64,000 nucleotides of DNA from CADEDV01 sp964596345 (GCA_964596345.1 CAZQSZ010000007.1:1-64000); one strand, 5' to 3'. Counted from the first letter of the stretch, positions 8,172 to 18,091 are shown. A program made the numbers and translations. The notes: a model not told the origin generated them from the sequence alone.

Positions 8172-8870
8172 TTACTTCTTTTTTCTTGCAAATACATGAA
8201 TGCCGTAGCAAAGTAATTCCGAAGAGCCCTTATCTCTTTTCGAGATTCGTTCCAGTATATAAAGATTCAGATGGATGATGATTTTCTCCAGTAAATTTAT
8301 TTTTCTGTCTGTATACTTCAGTGTCATCGATTTTAAACGACGATTTTCCTGGGCGATATACTCGAAATAATTGCCGTTCAGCATCAGTTCATCAATGACA
8401 AAATTATTATCAGGCAGGTGCTTTTCATACCAGAAACGGCTGAGCCCGGATGCGAAATGATAAGGGGCAAAATGGGTGAGGCTGGCAAAGGGTGCGGTGA
8501 TCAGCAAATATCCACCGGGCTTTAGTAACCGGTTAAATTCTTTTACAGCTGCTACCGGGTCAGGGATATGCTCAAATACTTCCGTACACATAATAGCATC
8601 GACAGATGCATCCGGTAGTGGTATTGCAGTAATATCTGAAACAATATCGAGCTTCGAATTATCCCAGTTGCCAGTTTGCAGGCCTGTATCACCTGTCCCA
8701 TCGTATTGGGCAAAATCCTGTGCAATATAGTTTAAGTGCGAACAGTATTTCTTAAACTGGGATTCTCCGGCCCCGGCATCAAGTAGGGTCAGGTTGGCAG
8801 GTATTTTCTTTAAAGTTGATTCTATCCATTGTACCCTGGCTTCCTCATTCGTTGTACCGACTTTAAACAT
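8172..8870 (-). CDS. Class I SAM-dependent methyltransferase
   Basis: This 232-aa protein has motif I LLDAGAGESQF and the type-11 motifs VDAIMCTEVFEHIPDP and LLKPGGYLLITAPF. It is the last gene of a three-gene minus-strand operon (10233 to 8172) with gaps of only 5 and 2 bp, all encoding methyltransferase-like proteins. The family acts on many substrates. Here the neighbouring fucosyltransferase suggests glycan modification. No signal peptide or membrane segment is visible. Confidence 0.82.
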   Translation of the reverse strand: MFKVGTTNEEARVQWIESTLKKIPANLTLLDAGAGESQFKKYCSHLNYIAQDFAQYDGTGDTGLQTGNWDNSKLDIVSDITAIPLPDASVDAIMCTEVFEHIPDPVAAVKEFNRLLKPGGYLLITAPFASLTHFAPYHFASGLSRFWYEKHLPDNNFVIDELMLNGNYFEYIAQENRRLKSMTLKYTDRKINLLEKIIIHLNLYILERISKRDKGSSELLCYGIHVFARKKK

Positions 8871-8872
8871 GC

Positions 8873-9481
8873 TTAGATTTTTGCTGGAGTTAATCGTATT
8901 ATATCGTCTTTGCTTTCGATCGTGTAATTCTTTTTATAGTGCTGAATGATATCTTGTATTTGCCCGATGGCAGGGTAATCATTTGTTCCATCGAACAAAC
9001 GGGCATCGTCTATAAGTATGATATGATCCACGGGGCTGTTAAAAATGGCATGTAGTTCCTCCGGTACCGGGCAGTCCTTATCCGCTTTAGCGGTTATCCC
9101 TCCCGAATAGTGGCCATCCAGCCAAAATATGGCAGGTGCCCTTAATTCTGCTACTACTTCGGCGATTTTAGTGCCACTGTCGCCCTGAAGTAATATGATA
9201 TTATGGTTTCCATTAAATCTTTTCACTGCCTTCTTGTGCAACTTTTCACTGAGTTCAATGGAGTATATTTTGCCAAACCTGCTCTTTTGTGCTTCGACCA
9301 TGTCACCCAGGTAGGTGCCCGTTTCTACTAAAGTAGCAGCACCGGATTGTGCGGCATATTCAGCAATCGCTTTTTGCTTTACGATATGCGGGGGAGGAAA
9401 AGGCTTCCCCTTTTTTTCCCAATCAGTGAGTTCCTGTTCGTGATCGATTATTATCTTTTTTTGGAATAGACTCTTAAACAT
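8873..9481 (-). CDS. Methyltransferase-like protein of glycan clusters
   Basis: The 202-aa product shows a Rossmann-like VETGTYLGDMVEAQ motif, an acidic residue after IYSIELS, and IFWLDGHYSGG followed by IILIDDARLF. This pattern is seen in putative SAM-dependent methyltransferases encoded in polysaccharide clusters. It sits between two clearer methyltransferase genes, 2 bp from the downstream gene and 5 bp from the upstream one. The SAM-binding motif is less canonical than in its neighbours, so the activity is less certain than the fold. Confidence 0.7.
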   Translation of the reverse strand: MFKSLFQKKIIIDHEQELTDWEKKGKPFPPPHIVKQKAIAEYAAQSGAATLVETGTYLGDMVEAQKSRFGKIYSIELSEKLHKKAVKRFNGNHNIILLQGDSGTKIAEVVAELRAPAIFWLDGHYSGGITAKADKDCPVPEELHAIFNSPVDHIILIDDARLFDGTNDYPAIGQIQDIIQHYKKNYTIESKDDIIRLTPAKI

Positions 9482-9486
9482 TTCAA

Positions 9487-10233
9487 TTATTTTTTAAACC
9501 AAAAGCATCCGCAACCATACCGTTGTTGCGCCACAAGCGAAGGATCAGCATTTTCAATCAATCCTCCTGCATCGGGGACCAAAGAAAATTCTTTTAATGT
9601 TAACGGAGAAAAATATTCAATGATCTGCTCATAGCTGTAAATACGGTGGGCATTGAACTCAATTTTTGGTATACCTACCGGCGTTACAAAAAGTAAATCG
9701 CCGCCAGGAGCAAGCACCCGTTTTAATTCGTTGATGGCTTTGATATCCCCATCGGCATCCAGTTCATCTCCATAACGGCCAAGGCCGATATGTTCTATGG
9801 TGTGCATACAGGACAAGGAGCTAATCAGGTTATCTGCGAAAGGAAGTTTCTTGAGGTCTGCAAAATCGGACTCATACCCGGACAGGTGGAGATCTGCAGG
9901 CCGGTAGTCGTAAAATTTAACCGGTACAAAGGCAGAGACAATAGCGCCAAAACTAAGAATGGAGGAAATATCAACATGCAGTTCGGGTCTTGTCTGTGCC
10001 AAAATACGGGCTGCCCATGCCGGGTGGTAGGTATAATGCTGATCAAAAGGGGTGGATGTAAGTTTATCATTTAAGCAGGGGTATACATCAGAAAACCTCA
10101 AAATTGCCTTCCTTTTATTCAGTTTTTTAAATTGAATGAACTCCTTCCAGAATTCAAAAAAGCGAATAACCCTTTTGGGGAAGCGGATGAGAGTATTTTT
10201 ACCAAGCCTGATTAAATAATTCTTATAATACAT
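9487..10233 (-). CDS. DUF268-like methyltransferase
   Basis: First gene of the three-gene operon, 248 aa. The motifs HVDISSILSFGAIVSAFVPV, SCMHTIEHIGLGRYGDELD and ELKRVLAPGGDLLFVTPVG resemble DUF268 proteins, which have a methyltransferase-like fold and occur in glycan gene clusters. An N-terminal basic segment (about residues 1-35) is less conserved. The upstream AT-rich region (10234-10361) separates it from the divergent LamG gene; I found no exact -7 element there. Substrate is unknown. Confidence 0.72.
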   Translation of the reverse strand: MYYKNYLIRLGKNTLIRFPKRVIRFFEFWKEFIQFKKLNKRKAILRFSDVYPCLNDKLTSTPFDQHYTYHPAWAARILAQTRPELHVDISSILSFGAIVSAFVPVKFYDYRPADLHLSGYESDFADLKKLPFADNLISSLSCMHTIEHIGLGRYGDELDADGDIKAINELKRVLAPGGDLLFVTPVGIPKIEFNAHRIYSYEQIIEYFSPLTLKEFSLVPDAGGLIENADPSLVAQQRYGCGCFWFKK

Positions 10234-10361
10234 ATTTTTGAAACTCAGAATTTGGAGTAAAAATATATTTTATATATAATTAGGGGCTTCTTTTTTTCTT
10301 TTGTCAAAGGTGGACCAAAAATGAAGCGAGTGAGCAGTTTTTATTTTATTCAAACCTTTTT

Positions 10362-13049
10362 ATGAAAATAGTTTTCAGGATTTTCGTATTTGTGATACTG
10401 TTTTTTTTCTTCAACAGTGTAAATGCACAGGTTGATCTGAATGCAGGATTGGTCGCCTACTATCCTTTTACAGGGAATGCAAATGATGTAAGCGGAAATA
10501 ATAATAATGGAACAGTTCTGAATGGGGCGCAGCTAAGTACCGATAGGTTTGGTAATGCCAATAGTGCTTATCTATTTGACGGAGTGGATGATTATATCAA
10601 TGTAACTGATAACGGCGGTTTTTCCACTCCAACAATGAGTCTTGTTGTTTGGTTTCAGACAAATTCTAATGATCTCCAGGTATTAGTTGGTAAAAGAAAA
10701 TTTCTCCACGATGGTTCGCCCAGCGGCGGTTCTCAATACCAGTTTTTTATTAATTATCCTCCCTTCCCCGGTATTGGGTCAAATCTCGTTGGGACAAATA
10801 GTACCTGTACGAATGCCGTCAATTCAAGCTACATCAATACCAATAACTGGATATGTACAAATAAATGGTACCTGGCCGTTGTTACGTTTGATGGAACCAG
10901 GCATAAGATTTATATTGATGGAGTGCTCCGGGTCGATGTGGCAACTCCTTTTCCCAGCATGTTACCCTGCAACAGCGATTTAAGATTTGGAAATTGGTGG
11001 TCTTTGGATAATCTCTTCTTTAAAGGAAAGTTAGATGATATTCGCTGGTATAACAGGGCATTGAACCAGGATGAAGTCACTGCTTTGTATGGAAACTTCA
11101 CCGGTGTTGGGGCCTCTTCTACTGATTTTTCTTATACACAAGATGTTTGTAATCCGGCAACAGTTAAGTTTTATAACACACCGGATATCCAGAACCCGAC
11201 TTGGCATTTTGGTGATGGGAATACGTCTAATACACTAAACCCTACTCATACGTATTCAGCTCTCGGTAATTATAATGTTAAGGTAATTACTAATAATGCC
11301 TTCGGATGCCAGGATAGTATTAGTAAACCGGTGAATTTAAATTTAAGTAATGCCAATGTCGTTTTAAGCAGGGATACTACGATTTGCCAGGGAGCTTCGG
11401 TTCAGTTAAATACAGCTTCATCCGCATCTTTTTGCTGGACAAATTCAACAGGACTGAGCAGCTCTTCTATTAATAATCCTATCGCTACACCGACTCAGAC
11501 AACAACCTATTTTTTTAACAGCCAGCAGCTCGGCTCCAATTTGGTTGTAAACGGAGATTTCACCCAGGGGAATTCAGGGTTTACTTCTGATTATACACAG
11601 GCGTTTCCCAATATTCTGGAGGCCCAATATTGGGTTGACAATAATCCTGCTGCCTGGAATGGGGGGCTTAATGCCTGTACAGAACACACTACCGGAACAG
11701 GTAAAATGATGATGGTAAATGGATCAGCTACAGTCGGAGCTAAAGTTTGGTCTCAAACAGTCAACATTACACCCAATACCAATTATGTTTTTTCAGTTTG
11801 GGTGCAGTCATTGGCCGCACAAAATCCAGCTAATCTAAGATTCTCTATTAATAATCTTGTTCTTGGAAACAATATCAGTGCCGGTACAGTAGCTTGCCAA
11901 TGGAGTAGTTTTTACACGGTGTGGAATTCCGGGAGTAGCACAACAGCGGTAATTACCATCGTAAACAATAATACGGTTGCAGCCGGAAATGATTTTGCTA
12001 TTGATGATATTTTCTTTTCGGCAACAAGCCTGGTTTATGATTCTGTCAGGATCACTGTACTTCCCCGGCCTAATATCCGAACCGGCAATGATACTCTGAT
12101 TTGCCAGGGACAGCTGGTGCAACTCAATGCAACCGGTGGTAGCATTTACAGTTGGTCACCTGCAGCAGGTTTATCAAATGCAGGTGTAGCTAACCCGCAG
12201 GCCTCTCCATCTGCCAGTACCCAGTATATTGTTTCAGGCTATAATGATCCAGGTTGTGTTGTGAATGATACAATCATGGTTACTGTGGCTCCACAACCAG
12301 TTTTCACAATCAACCCGGCTTTGACAGCTGTTTGTAACGGGAATCCTTTGTCAATTTCTGCATCAGGTGGTGATACTTACTTATGGTATAGCAGCAGCCA
12401 GGCTAATCTTTCGACAACAAATAGCTATGGGTTTACACCCACCAGAACGGATACTTTTTTTGTGGCAATTGAGAATACAACTTGCAGGATTAAAGACACA
12501 TTACAGAGTATTGTTAATTTAGATAACTTACCGGTCACCACTGTCACAAAATCAAATGACCTTGATTGTGCCACCCCGGAGGCGCAGTTAAATGCTACAG
12601 GAGGTGTCAGCTATCAATGGTCGCCTGCAACTGATATCAGTAATCCTTCTATTCCTGATCCTATCGTAAGCCCACTTACAGATACCTGGTATAAAGTAAT
12701 CGTAACCAATGCAGCTGGTTGTAAAAAGACAGATTCTGTACTGGTCAGATCCAATCTCACAGTTGGCCAGAATGGGTTCCTGGTTCCCAATTCATTTACC
12801 CCAAACAGTGATGGGTTGAATGATTGCTTTGGGGTTCGTTTCTGGGGCCGGGTGGATAATTTTGAATTATCGGTTTATAACAGGTGGGGACAGCGCATAT
12901 TTCTCACCCGTAGCCCCCAGCAATGCTGGGATGGAACTTTTAGGGGAGAGAAACAGCCAATCGGTACGTATGTATACCAGATCAAAGCTACTTCTCCGTG
13001 TAGTCCTAACCCGATTTATAGAAAGGGCCATATTAACCTGCTGAAGTAG
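10362..13049 (+). CDS. Large LamG/PKD surface protein with CHU_C sorting domain
   Basis: An 895-aa exported protein. It has a signal peptide (about 1-22), a LamG domain (about 25-245), a PKD domain containing WHFGDGNTSNTLNPTHTYS (about 260-330), a carbohydrate-binding-like segment (about 390-560) and several Ig-like repeats. It ends in a gliding-motility-associated C-terminal domain with PNSFTPNSDGLNDCF and ELSVYNRWGQRIF. Such C-termini direct substrates to the type IX secretion system (type B). Its LamG half is paralogous to the protein at 2690-4243. Likely cell-surface adhesion or glycan binding; the ligand is unknown. Confidence 0.9.
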   Translation: MKIVFRIFVFVILFFFFNSVNAQVDLNAGLVAYYPFTGNANDVSGNNNNGTVLNGAQLSTDRFGNANSAYLFDGVDDYINVTDNGGFSTPTMSLVVWFQTNSNDLQVLVGKRKFLHDGSPSGGSQYQFFINYPPFPGIGSNLVGTNSTCTNAVNSSYINTNNWICTNKWYLAVVTFDGTRHKIYIDGVLRVDVATPFPSMLPCNSDLRFGNWWSLDNLFFKGKLDDIRWYNRALNQDEVTALYGNFTGVGASSTDFSYTQDVCNPATVKFYNTPDIQNPTWHFGDGNTSNTLNPTHTYSALGNYNVKVITNNAFGCQDSISKPVNLNLSNANVVLSRDTTICQGASVQLNTASSASFCWTNSTGLSSSSINNPIATPTQTTTYFFNSQQLGSNLVVNGDFTQGNSGFTSDYTQAFPNILEAQYWVDNNPAAWNGGLNACTEHTTGTGKMMMVNGSATVGAKVWSQTVNITPNTNYVFSVWVQSLAAQNPANLRFSINNLVLGNNISAGTVACQWSSFYTVWNSGSSTTAVITIVNNNTVAAGNDFAIDDIFFSATSLVYDSVRITVLPRPNIRTGNDTLICQGQLVQLNATGGSIYSWSPAAGLSNAGVANPQASPSASTQYIVSGYNDPGCVVNDTIMVTVAPQPVFTINPALTAVCNGNPLSISASGGDTYLWYSSSQANLSTTNSYGFTPTRTDTFFVAIENTTCRIKDTLQSIVNLDNLPVTTVTKSNDLDCATPEAQLNATGGVSYQWSPATDISNPSIPDPIVSPLTDTWYKVIVTNAAGCKKTDSVLVRSNLTVGQNGFLVPNSFTPNSDGLNDCFGVRFWGRVDNFELSVYNRWGQRIFLTRSPQQCWDGTFRGEKQPIGTYVYQIKATSPCSPNPIYRKGHINLLK

Positions 13050-13082
13050 TCAGCAGTTGTTTCCTGTCCCGTTAATTCCAAT

Positions 13083-13090
13083 TACTTTTG
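13083..13090 (+). promoter_or_regulatory. -7 element of gmd promoter
   Basis: TACTTTTG is an exact TAnnTTTG match located 18 bp before the gmd ATG at 13109. It supports that start and argues against the in-frame TTG at 13088, which lies inside the promoter. The predicted leader is only about 10-14 nt. Confidence 0.6.
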
Positions 13091-13108
13091 CCCAAATTTA
13101 TTTGTGGC

Positions 13109-14221
13109 ATGAAGAAAGCCCTCATCACCGGCATTACAGGACAGGACGGCGCCTATCTCGCTGAATTTTTACTGAAAAAAGGCTATGAAGTGCATGGCAT
13201 CAAACGCCGCACTTCCCTGCTCAATACCCAGCGGATCGATCACCTGTACCAGGACCCGCATGAAAAAAATGTGAAGCTAGTGCTGCATTATGGCGACCTG
13301 ACCGATTCCACGAATATCATCCGGATCATGCAGCAGGTGCAGCCCGATGAGATATATAACCTCGGCGCCATGAGCCATGTGCAGGTGAGTTTTGAAGAGC
13401 CCGAATATGCCGCCAATACGGATGCGGTGGGCACCCTTCGTTTACTGGAAGCGATCCGTATCCTGGGACTCGAAAAGAAAACAAGGATCTACCAGGCCTC
13501 CACCTCTGAGTTGTATGGTAAAGTGCAGGCGGTACCGCAAAATGAGACCACGCCTTTTTATCCCCGTTCTCCTTACGGGGTAGCCAAATTATATGCCTAC
13601 TGGATCACGGTCAATTACCGGGAAGCCTATGGCATCTATGCCTGCAATGGTATTTTATTCAACCATGAAAGTCCTTTGCGGGGAGAAACCTTTGTAACCA
13701 GAAAGATCACCCGGGGGGTGGCGGAGATCGTTCTGGGATTAAAGAAAAAAATGTGGCTGGGTAACCTGGATGCGAAAAGAGATTGGGGACATGCGAAAGA
13801 TTATATCGAAGCCATGTGGCTGATGCTGCAGCAACCCGAAGCAGAAGATTTTGTGATCGCAACAGGGGTGACCACTTCGGTACGGGATTTTGTGAAAATG
13901 GCTTTTGGCCATGCCGGCGTTCAAATTAAGTTTGAAGGAAGCGGTGTGGATGAAAAAGCCGTGGTCACTGCTGTTTCCAATGCCTCCATTCCACTGCAAG
14001 CCGGTGATGTGGTGCTGGAAGTGGATCAACGCTATTTCAGACCCACGGAAGTAGACCTGCTGATCGGTGATGCCAGTAAGGCCAAAGCCAAACTAGGGTG
14101 GTCGGCCCGCTACACGGTGAATGAACTGGTAAAAGAAATGGTGGATGCCGATATTGACTATTTCAGGCAGGATATCCTGCTCAGGGAATCAGGTTTTGAT
14201 ACATTAAACCGGTTTGAATAA
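13109..14221 (+). CDS. gmd: GDP-mannose 4,6-dehydratase
   Basis: Gmd converts GDP-D-mannose to GDP-4-keto-6-deoxymannose, the first step to GDP-L-fucose. The 370-aa protein begins MKKALITGITGQDG with the Rossmann GxxGxxG. It has STSELYG and the catalytic YxxxK in SPYGVAKLY, then the family motif HESPLRGETFVTRK. It is of the longer Gmd type, with an insertion near residue 300. The next gene, fcl, follows after 2 bp, so the pair forms an operon supplying the GT11 enzyme encoded nearby. Confidence 0.96.
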   Translation: MKKALITGITGQDGAYLAEFLLKKGYEVHGIKRRTSLLNTQRIDHLYQDPHEKNVKLVLHYGDLTDSTNIIRIMQQVQPDEIYNLGAMSHVQVSFEEPEYAANTDAVGTLRLLEAIRILGLEKKTRIYQASTSELYGKVQAVPQNETTPFYPRSPYGVAKLYAYWITVNYREAYGIYACNGILFNHESPLRGETFVTRKITRGVAEIVLGLKKKMWLGNLDAKRDWGHAKDYIEAMWLMLQQPEAEDFVIATGVTTSVRDFVKMAFGHAGVQIKFEGSGVDEKAVVTAVSNASIPLQAGDVVLEVDQRYFRPTEVDLLIGDASKAKAKLGWSARYTVNELVKEMVDADIDYFRQDILLRESGFDTLNRFE

Positions 14222-14223
14222 GC

Positions 14224-15153
14224 ATGGAAAAGAGCAGTAAAATTTTTGTGGCCGGGCACCGGGGTATGGTGGGATCCGCAATTGTACGTAAGCTGGAACA
14301 GGAAGGATTTACCAATATTGTTTCACGAACATCTGCGGAACTCGACCTGCGGAACCAGGAAGCAGTGCATATTTTTTTTGAGAGAGAGAAACCCGAATAT
14401 GTATTCCTGGCAGCGGCCAAAGTGGGAGGTATACTGGCCAACAATACCTACCGGGCAGAATTTTTATATGATAACCTGCTGATGGAATCAAATATTATTC
14501 ATGCAGCGTATAAGAATGAAGTAAAAAAATTATTGTTCCTCGGCAGCTCCTGTATTTATCCTAAACTGGCACCCCAACCCTTAAAAGAAGAATACCTGCT
14601 GACAGGATTATTGGAGCCCACTAATGAACCCTATGCTATTGCCAAAATAGCCGGTATCAAATTGTGTGAAGCTTACCGGGACCAGTATGGCTGCAATTTT
14701 ATAGCAGCCATGCCCACCAATTTATACGGACCGGGTGATAATTATCATTTGCAGAACTCTCATGTGATCCCGGCCATGATCCGGAAATTTCATGAAGCAA
14801 AAGTGAATGCCGCCACGGTGGAGATATGGGGAACCGGTACACCGCTCCGGGAATTTATGTATGCCGATGATATGGCAGCCGCTTGTTTTTTCCTGATGCA
14901 GGAGTACAATGAAAAATTGTTTGTGAATGTGGGAACAGGAGAGGAGGTAACGATCAAAGACCTGGCGTTACTGATCAAAGAGGTAACAGGGTTTGCAGGA
15001 ACTATTCAGTTTGATACCAGTAAACCAGACGGAACCCCGAGAAAACTGATGGACAGTTCCCGGTTACATGCACTGGGCTGGAAACATACCACATCATTAA
15101 GAGATGGTTTAGCAAAAGCCTACCGGTTCTTCCAGCAGGAAAATAAGGCTTAG
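14224..15153 (+). CDS. fcl: GDP-L-fucose synthase
   Basis: Fcl (WcaG) performs the 3,5-epimerase and 4-reductase steps that complete GDP-L-fucose. The 309-aa SDR protein has GHRGMVGSAIVRKL at the N-terminus, GSSCIYPKLAPQP and the catalytic Y/K pair in NEPYAIAKIAGIKLCEAY, all typical of the family. It is coupled to gmd with a 2-bp gap. Its TAG stop overlaps the stop of the convergent glycosyltransferase within the four bases TTAG. Confidence 0.96.
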   Translation: MEKSSKIFVAGHRGMVGSAIVRKLEQEGFTNIVSRTSAELDLRNQEAVHIFFEREKPEYVFLAAAKVGGILANNTYRAEFLYDNLLMESNIIHAAYKNEVKKLLFLGSSCIYPKLAPQPLKEEYLLTGLLEPTNEPYAIAKIAGIKLCEAYRDQYGCNFIAAMPTNLYGPGDNYHLQNSHVIPAMIRKFHEAKVNAATVEIWGTGTPLREFMYADDMAAACFFLMQEYNEKLFVNVGTGEEVTIKDLALLIKEVTGFAGTIQFDTSKPDGTPRKLMDSSRLHALGWKHTTSLRDGLAKAYRFFQQENKA

Positions 15154-16064
15154 TACCACAATCTTGCTTTTACTTTACGCAGATATTGCATAGCGGCTGC
15201 ATTGATTGGGGTTCTTTTTTCTTTACCGGAGATCGAAAAAACTTCCCTCCATCCTTTGAAAAAACCGGAAAGATTAAAACCGGTTATTTTCAGGTATTGC
15301 AGCGACCACATTAAAGCCGTGCTGTAAAAATATTGTTTCGGTAAATAGCGGTAGGCCACTTTAGTTTTATTCACCCACATCATCCGCAGCTTTTCCTGCT
15401 TCGGTTTCCGGCCCAGGGGCGATTCTTTGTGCAGCATCACGATCTTGTCACTATATACTATTGAATAACCGGCGTTGATGATCCGGTAACTCAGGTCATA
15501 TTCTTCCATGCCGTAAAAGAAATCATCGGGGTAAGAACCGAGTTGTTCGATCACTTCCCGTTTTACCGCATGGGCACCACCGGCATAGAAATAGGTTTCA
15601 AAAAAGGATTTGTCTTTGTATGCTGCAAAGCGTTTATGGGGTAATGCATTCTCCTGCATGGCCAGCGTATCATAATATAATACTTTGAAGGAGACGATGG
15701 CTTTTGCCCGTTCCGTATTTTTCGTTTCAAACTCACGCAGCAGGTTTACCAGGCAATCTTTATTCTGCAGTACGGCATCATCATCCAGCATGATGACAAT
15801 GGGGGCTGTCCCTTTTTTAAGGGCATAGTTACGGCCTTTGGCCACGCCGAGATTGTCCGGGGCATCAAAATACCGGAAAGGGAGCTGCCCGTTATCGTTG
15901 ACAAATTGTTTTACGGCCGTATAATCTTCGGTGGAAGCATTGTTCACCACGATCACTTCTTCCAGCAATGTATCCACACGGTCCAGCCCGCTGATGTTTT
16001 GCAGCAGTTCCAGCATATCTGCCGGGCGGTTATAGGTGATAATGATAAAACTGAGTGGTTTCAA
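15150..16064 (-). CDS. Glycosyltransferase family 2 (rhamnosyltransferase-like)
   Basis: Last gene of the five-gene glycosyltransferase operon, 304 aa. The GT-A fold is indicated by SFIIITYNRP at the start, the VVNNAS strand and the metal-binding LDDDA near residue 95, followed by GMEEYDLSYRI. Its start overlaps the stop of the preceding GT4 gene by 4 bp (ATGA). Probably adds a sugar to a lipid-linked or surface glycan; donor and acceptor cannot be read from sequence. Confidence 0.88.
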   Translation of the reverse strand: MKPLSFIIITYNRPADMLELLQNISGLDRVDTLLEEVIVVNNASTEDYTAVKQFVNDNGQLPFRYFDAPDNLGVAKGRNYALKKGTAPIVIMLDDDAVLQNKDCLVNLLREFETKNTERAKAIVSFKVLYYDTLAMQENALPHKRFAAYKDKSFFETYFYAGGAHAVKREVIEQLGSYPDDFFYGMEEYDLSYRIINAGYSIVYSDKIVMLHKESPLGRKPKQEKLRMMWVNKTKVAYRYLPKQYFYSTALMWSLQYLKITGFNLSGFFKGWREVFSISGKEKRTPINAAAMQYLRKVKARLWY

Positions 16065-17251
16065 TGGCTGGGATTGATGATTTTCCGGTATGCTTCATTA
16101 AATTTTTCGATAGCAAAGTTATGCTTTGCATAATTGATATTATTGGCTGCCATGGCTTCCAGCGCAGCCCGGTTATTTTTTAGTTCCAGGATATGATTAA
16201 CTCCTTCGGCAATTATTGCACCTTCATTTTCTGTAGCACTGAATAAATAACCATTGACCCCTGTTTTAACATGCAGGGGGATATCGCCGACAGGAGTAGC
16301 CAGGATGGCGCAGCCAGATGCCATAGCTTCGATCACCACCAGCGGGAACCCTTCGGTAGACGAGGTAAGAATAAGTAAATGTGCAGCCGAATAGATATTT
16401 GTTATCAGCCTTCCTTCCGTTTGATTGCCATGAAATTTCACAAACGGGAATTCAGCCGGGTTAATAACATCTGATACATCTCCCAGTATCTCAAATCTAA
16501 CAGCAGGGTCTTTTGCATGCACTTCCCGGGCAATTTGCATGATGAGATGCAGTCTTTTTTCCACACCTCCACGACCGACATACAGCACCGTGAATTGTTC
16601 CTTGCTTTTTTCTCTTGCAACAGCAGGTAATGTAATGGCGTTAGGAATATACCTGATCTTTTCATCAAAGGCAGCCGGTATACCGATATCCCGGTAATAA
16701 CGAAGATGGTCAGCAATCCGTTGCCGGCTGATCATTACTGTTGCACTGATAAAAGGAAGAAAGGGTGTTCGGATAAACGAAAAGCTGTTGAAGGAATGGA
16801 TCAGCTCCACTTGCCGGATATTTTTTTTGACCCAGGGAGAGATTTTATACCCGAAATTACATTGGCCGTTGAAGACAACCGGTTGTTGCTGCTGACGGTT
16901 AATATAGCCGGTTATAATACCCCGGTAAACCAGGTTGAGAAAATAGAGCCATTTATTATCCGTGAATTTCGAAATATCTTTTATCACACAGCCGGATTGT
17001 TTGAAGTCCTGTAAAAAACCTTCGTTGTGAGATTTGCGGGTAAAATAGATAATACAGTTGGGATGACCGGCGGCCCGGGCTACCTGTGCATGTACTTTTT
17101 CCGCACCGCCGATATGATAAAAAGGGAAGAAAAAATAAATATCATATTCTTTCTTCTGCGGTTTTAGCAAAGCGATCAGCCGGCCCACACCTATAAAGGG
17201 AAGCAGTATGATATCTTCTATCCATCTTTTTATAAGTAACAGGCGGTACAT
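16061..17251 (-). CDS. Glycosyltransferase family 4
   Basis: This 396-aa protein has a GT-B fold. Its C-terminal half carries the GT4 donor-binding motif SSTEGFPLVVIEAMASG with the E-x7-E pair and a preceding VLYVGRGGVEKRL. The N-terminus has IGGAEKVHAQVARA. It overlaps the following GT2 gene by 4 bp and starts 1 bp after the preceding GT2 gene ends, so all are co-translated. The role is glycan assembly; the specific linkage is unknown. Confidence 0.88.
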   Translation of the reverse strand: MYRLLLIKRWIEDIILLPFIGVGRLIALLKPQKKEYDIYFFFPFYHIGGAEKVHAQVARAAGHPNCIIYFTRKSHNEGFLQDFKQSGCVIKDISKFTDNKWLYFLNLVYRGIITGYINRQQQQPVVFNGQCNFGYKISPWVKKNIRQVELIHSFNSFSFIRTPFLPFISATVMISRQRIADHLRYYRDIGIPAAFDEKIRYIPNAITLPAVAREKSKEQFTVLYVGRGGVEKRLHLIMQIAREVHAKDPAVRFEILGDVSDVINPAEFPFVKFHGNQTEGRLITNIYSAAHLLILTSSTEGFPLVVIEAMASGCAILATPVGDIPLHVKTGVNGYLFSATENEGAIIAEGVNHILELKNNRAALEAMAANNINYAKHNFAIEKFNEAYRKIINPSH

Positions 17252-17252
17252 C

Positions 17253-18071
17253 TCAGGATTTGAATACGCTTTTTACAGATTTCCCGGTTCCTTTAAGCAG
17301 GTCCCCCAAAAATGAAACTATAACTTTTATTGTAAAGCCATTGATCTGTCCCTCTTTCATCTCCCGCCAGAGAAATTTTCGTTTCATTGCAGCATGCTTA
17401 AAAAAGAAATTCTTCTTTTTTAAAGTAGTGCCGGTTACCGAAGCCTCATGTACCCGGTATAACAATAACGGAGTTTCCGTTTTGCCAATGTCATGTCCCC
17501 GGTTCAGCAGCCGTAACCAGAGATCGTAATCCTCGATATTCTTTTGATAAGGCTTATACCGGAATTCTTTCAGTACGGCGGCACGGATCATAACGGAAGG
17601 ATGCGCTATGCAATTTTCATACGGCATTGTTTTCTTAATTTCAAAAGGCAGGAGGGTTTTCCGGTCCAATTCCCATACACCGGTCTCTTTTCCTGCGCTG
17701 TCTATAAAAATGACAGGAGCTGCTACAACATCTATATCATCATACTGGTCAAGAAAACTCTTCTGCACATGTAACCTTTCCGTTAAGCAAATATCGTCCG
17801 CATCCATCCGTGCAATATAGTTTCCTTGGGTCAGGTCAATGGCTTTATTGAGGGTGTAAATAAGTCCGCTGTTGGTTTCATTGCGGTGATACTGTATCCT
17901 CGGATCGTTGAACGATAAAATGATCTCCTCTGTCCGGTCCGTAGAGCCGTCGTTGATGATGATAAGTTCAAAATCTGTAAAGGTCTGGCTGAGTACACTC
18001 CGGATGGCCTCTGCAATAAATGCTTCGCTGTTGAAGGCAGGAAGTATAATACTGATGGAGGGAGCGTTCAT
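17253..18071 (-). CDS. Glycosyltransferase family 2
   Basis: A 272-aa GT2 enzyme beginning with the hallmark ISIILPAFNSEAFIAEAI, then IINDGSTD and the DxD-type motif ARMDADD near residue 93, and the catalytic-base region NIEDYDLWLRLLN. It is the third gene in the operon, 20 bp after the upstream GT4 gene and 1 bp before the next. It has no membrane helix of its own. The sugar specificity is not determinable. Confidence 0.9.
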   Translation of the reverse strand: MNAPSISIILPAFNSEAFIAEAIRSVLSQTFTDFELIIINDGSTDRTEEIILSFNDPRIQYHRNETNSGLIYTLNKAIDLTQGNYIARMDADDICLTERLHVQKSFLDQYDDIDVVAAPVIFIDSAGKETGVWELDRKTLLPFEIKKTMPYENCIAHPSVMIRAAVLKEFRYKPYQKNIEDYDLWLRLLNRGHDIGKTETPLLLYRVHEASVTGTTLKKKNFFFKHAAMKRKFLWREMKEGQINGFTIKVIVSFLGDLLKGTGKSVKSVFKS

Positions 18072-18091
18072 ACCGGCAAAATAAGCACTAT

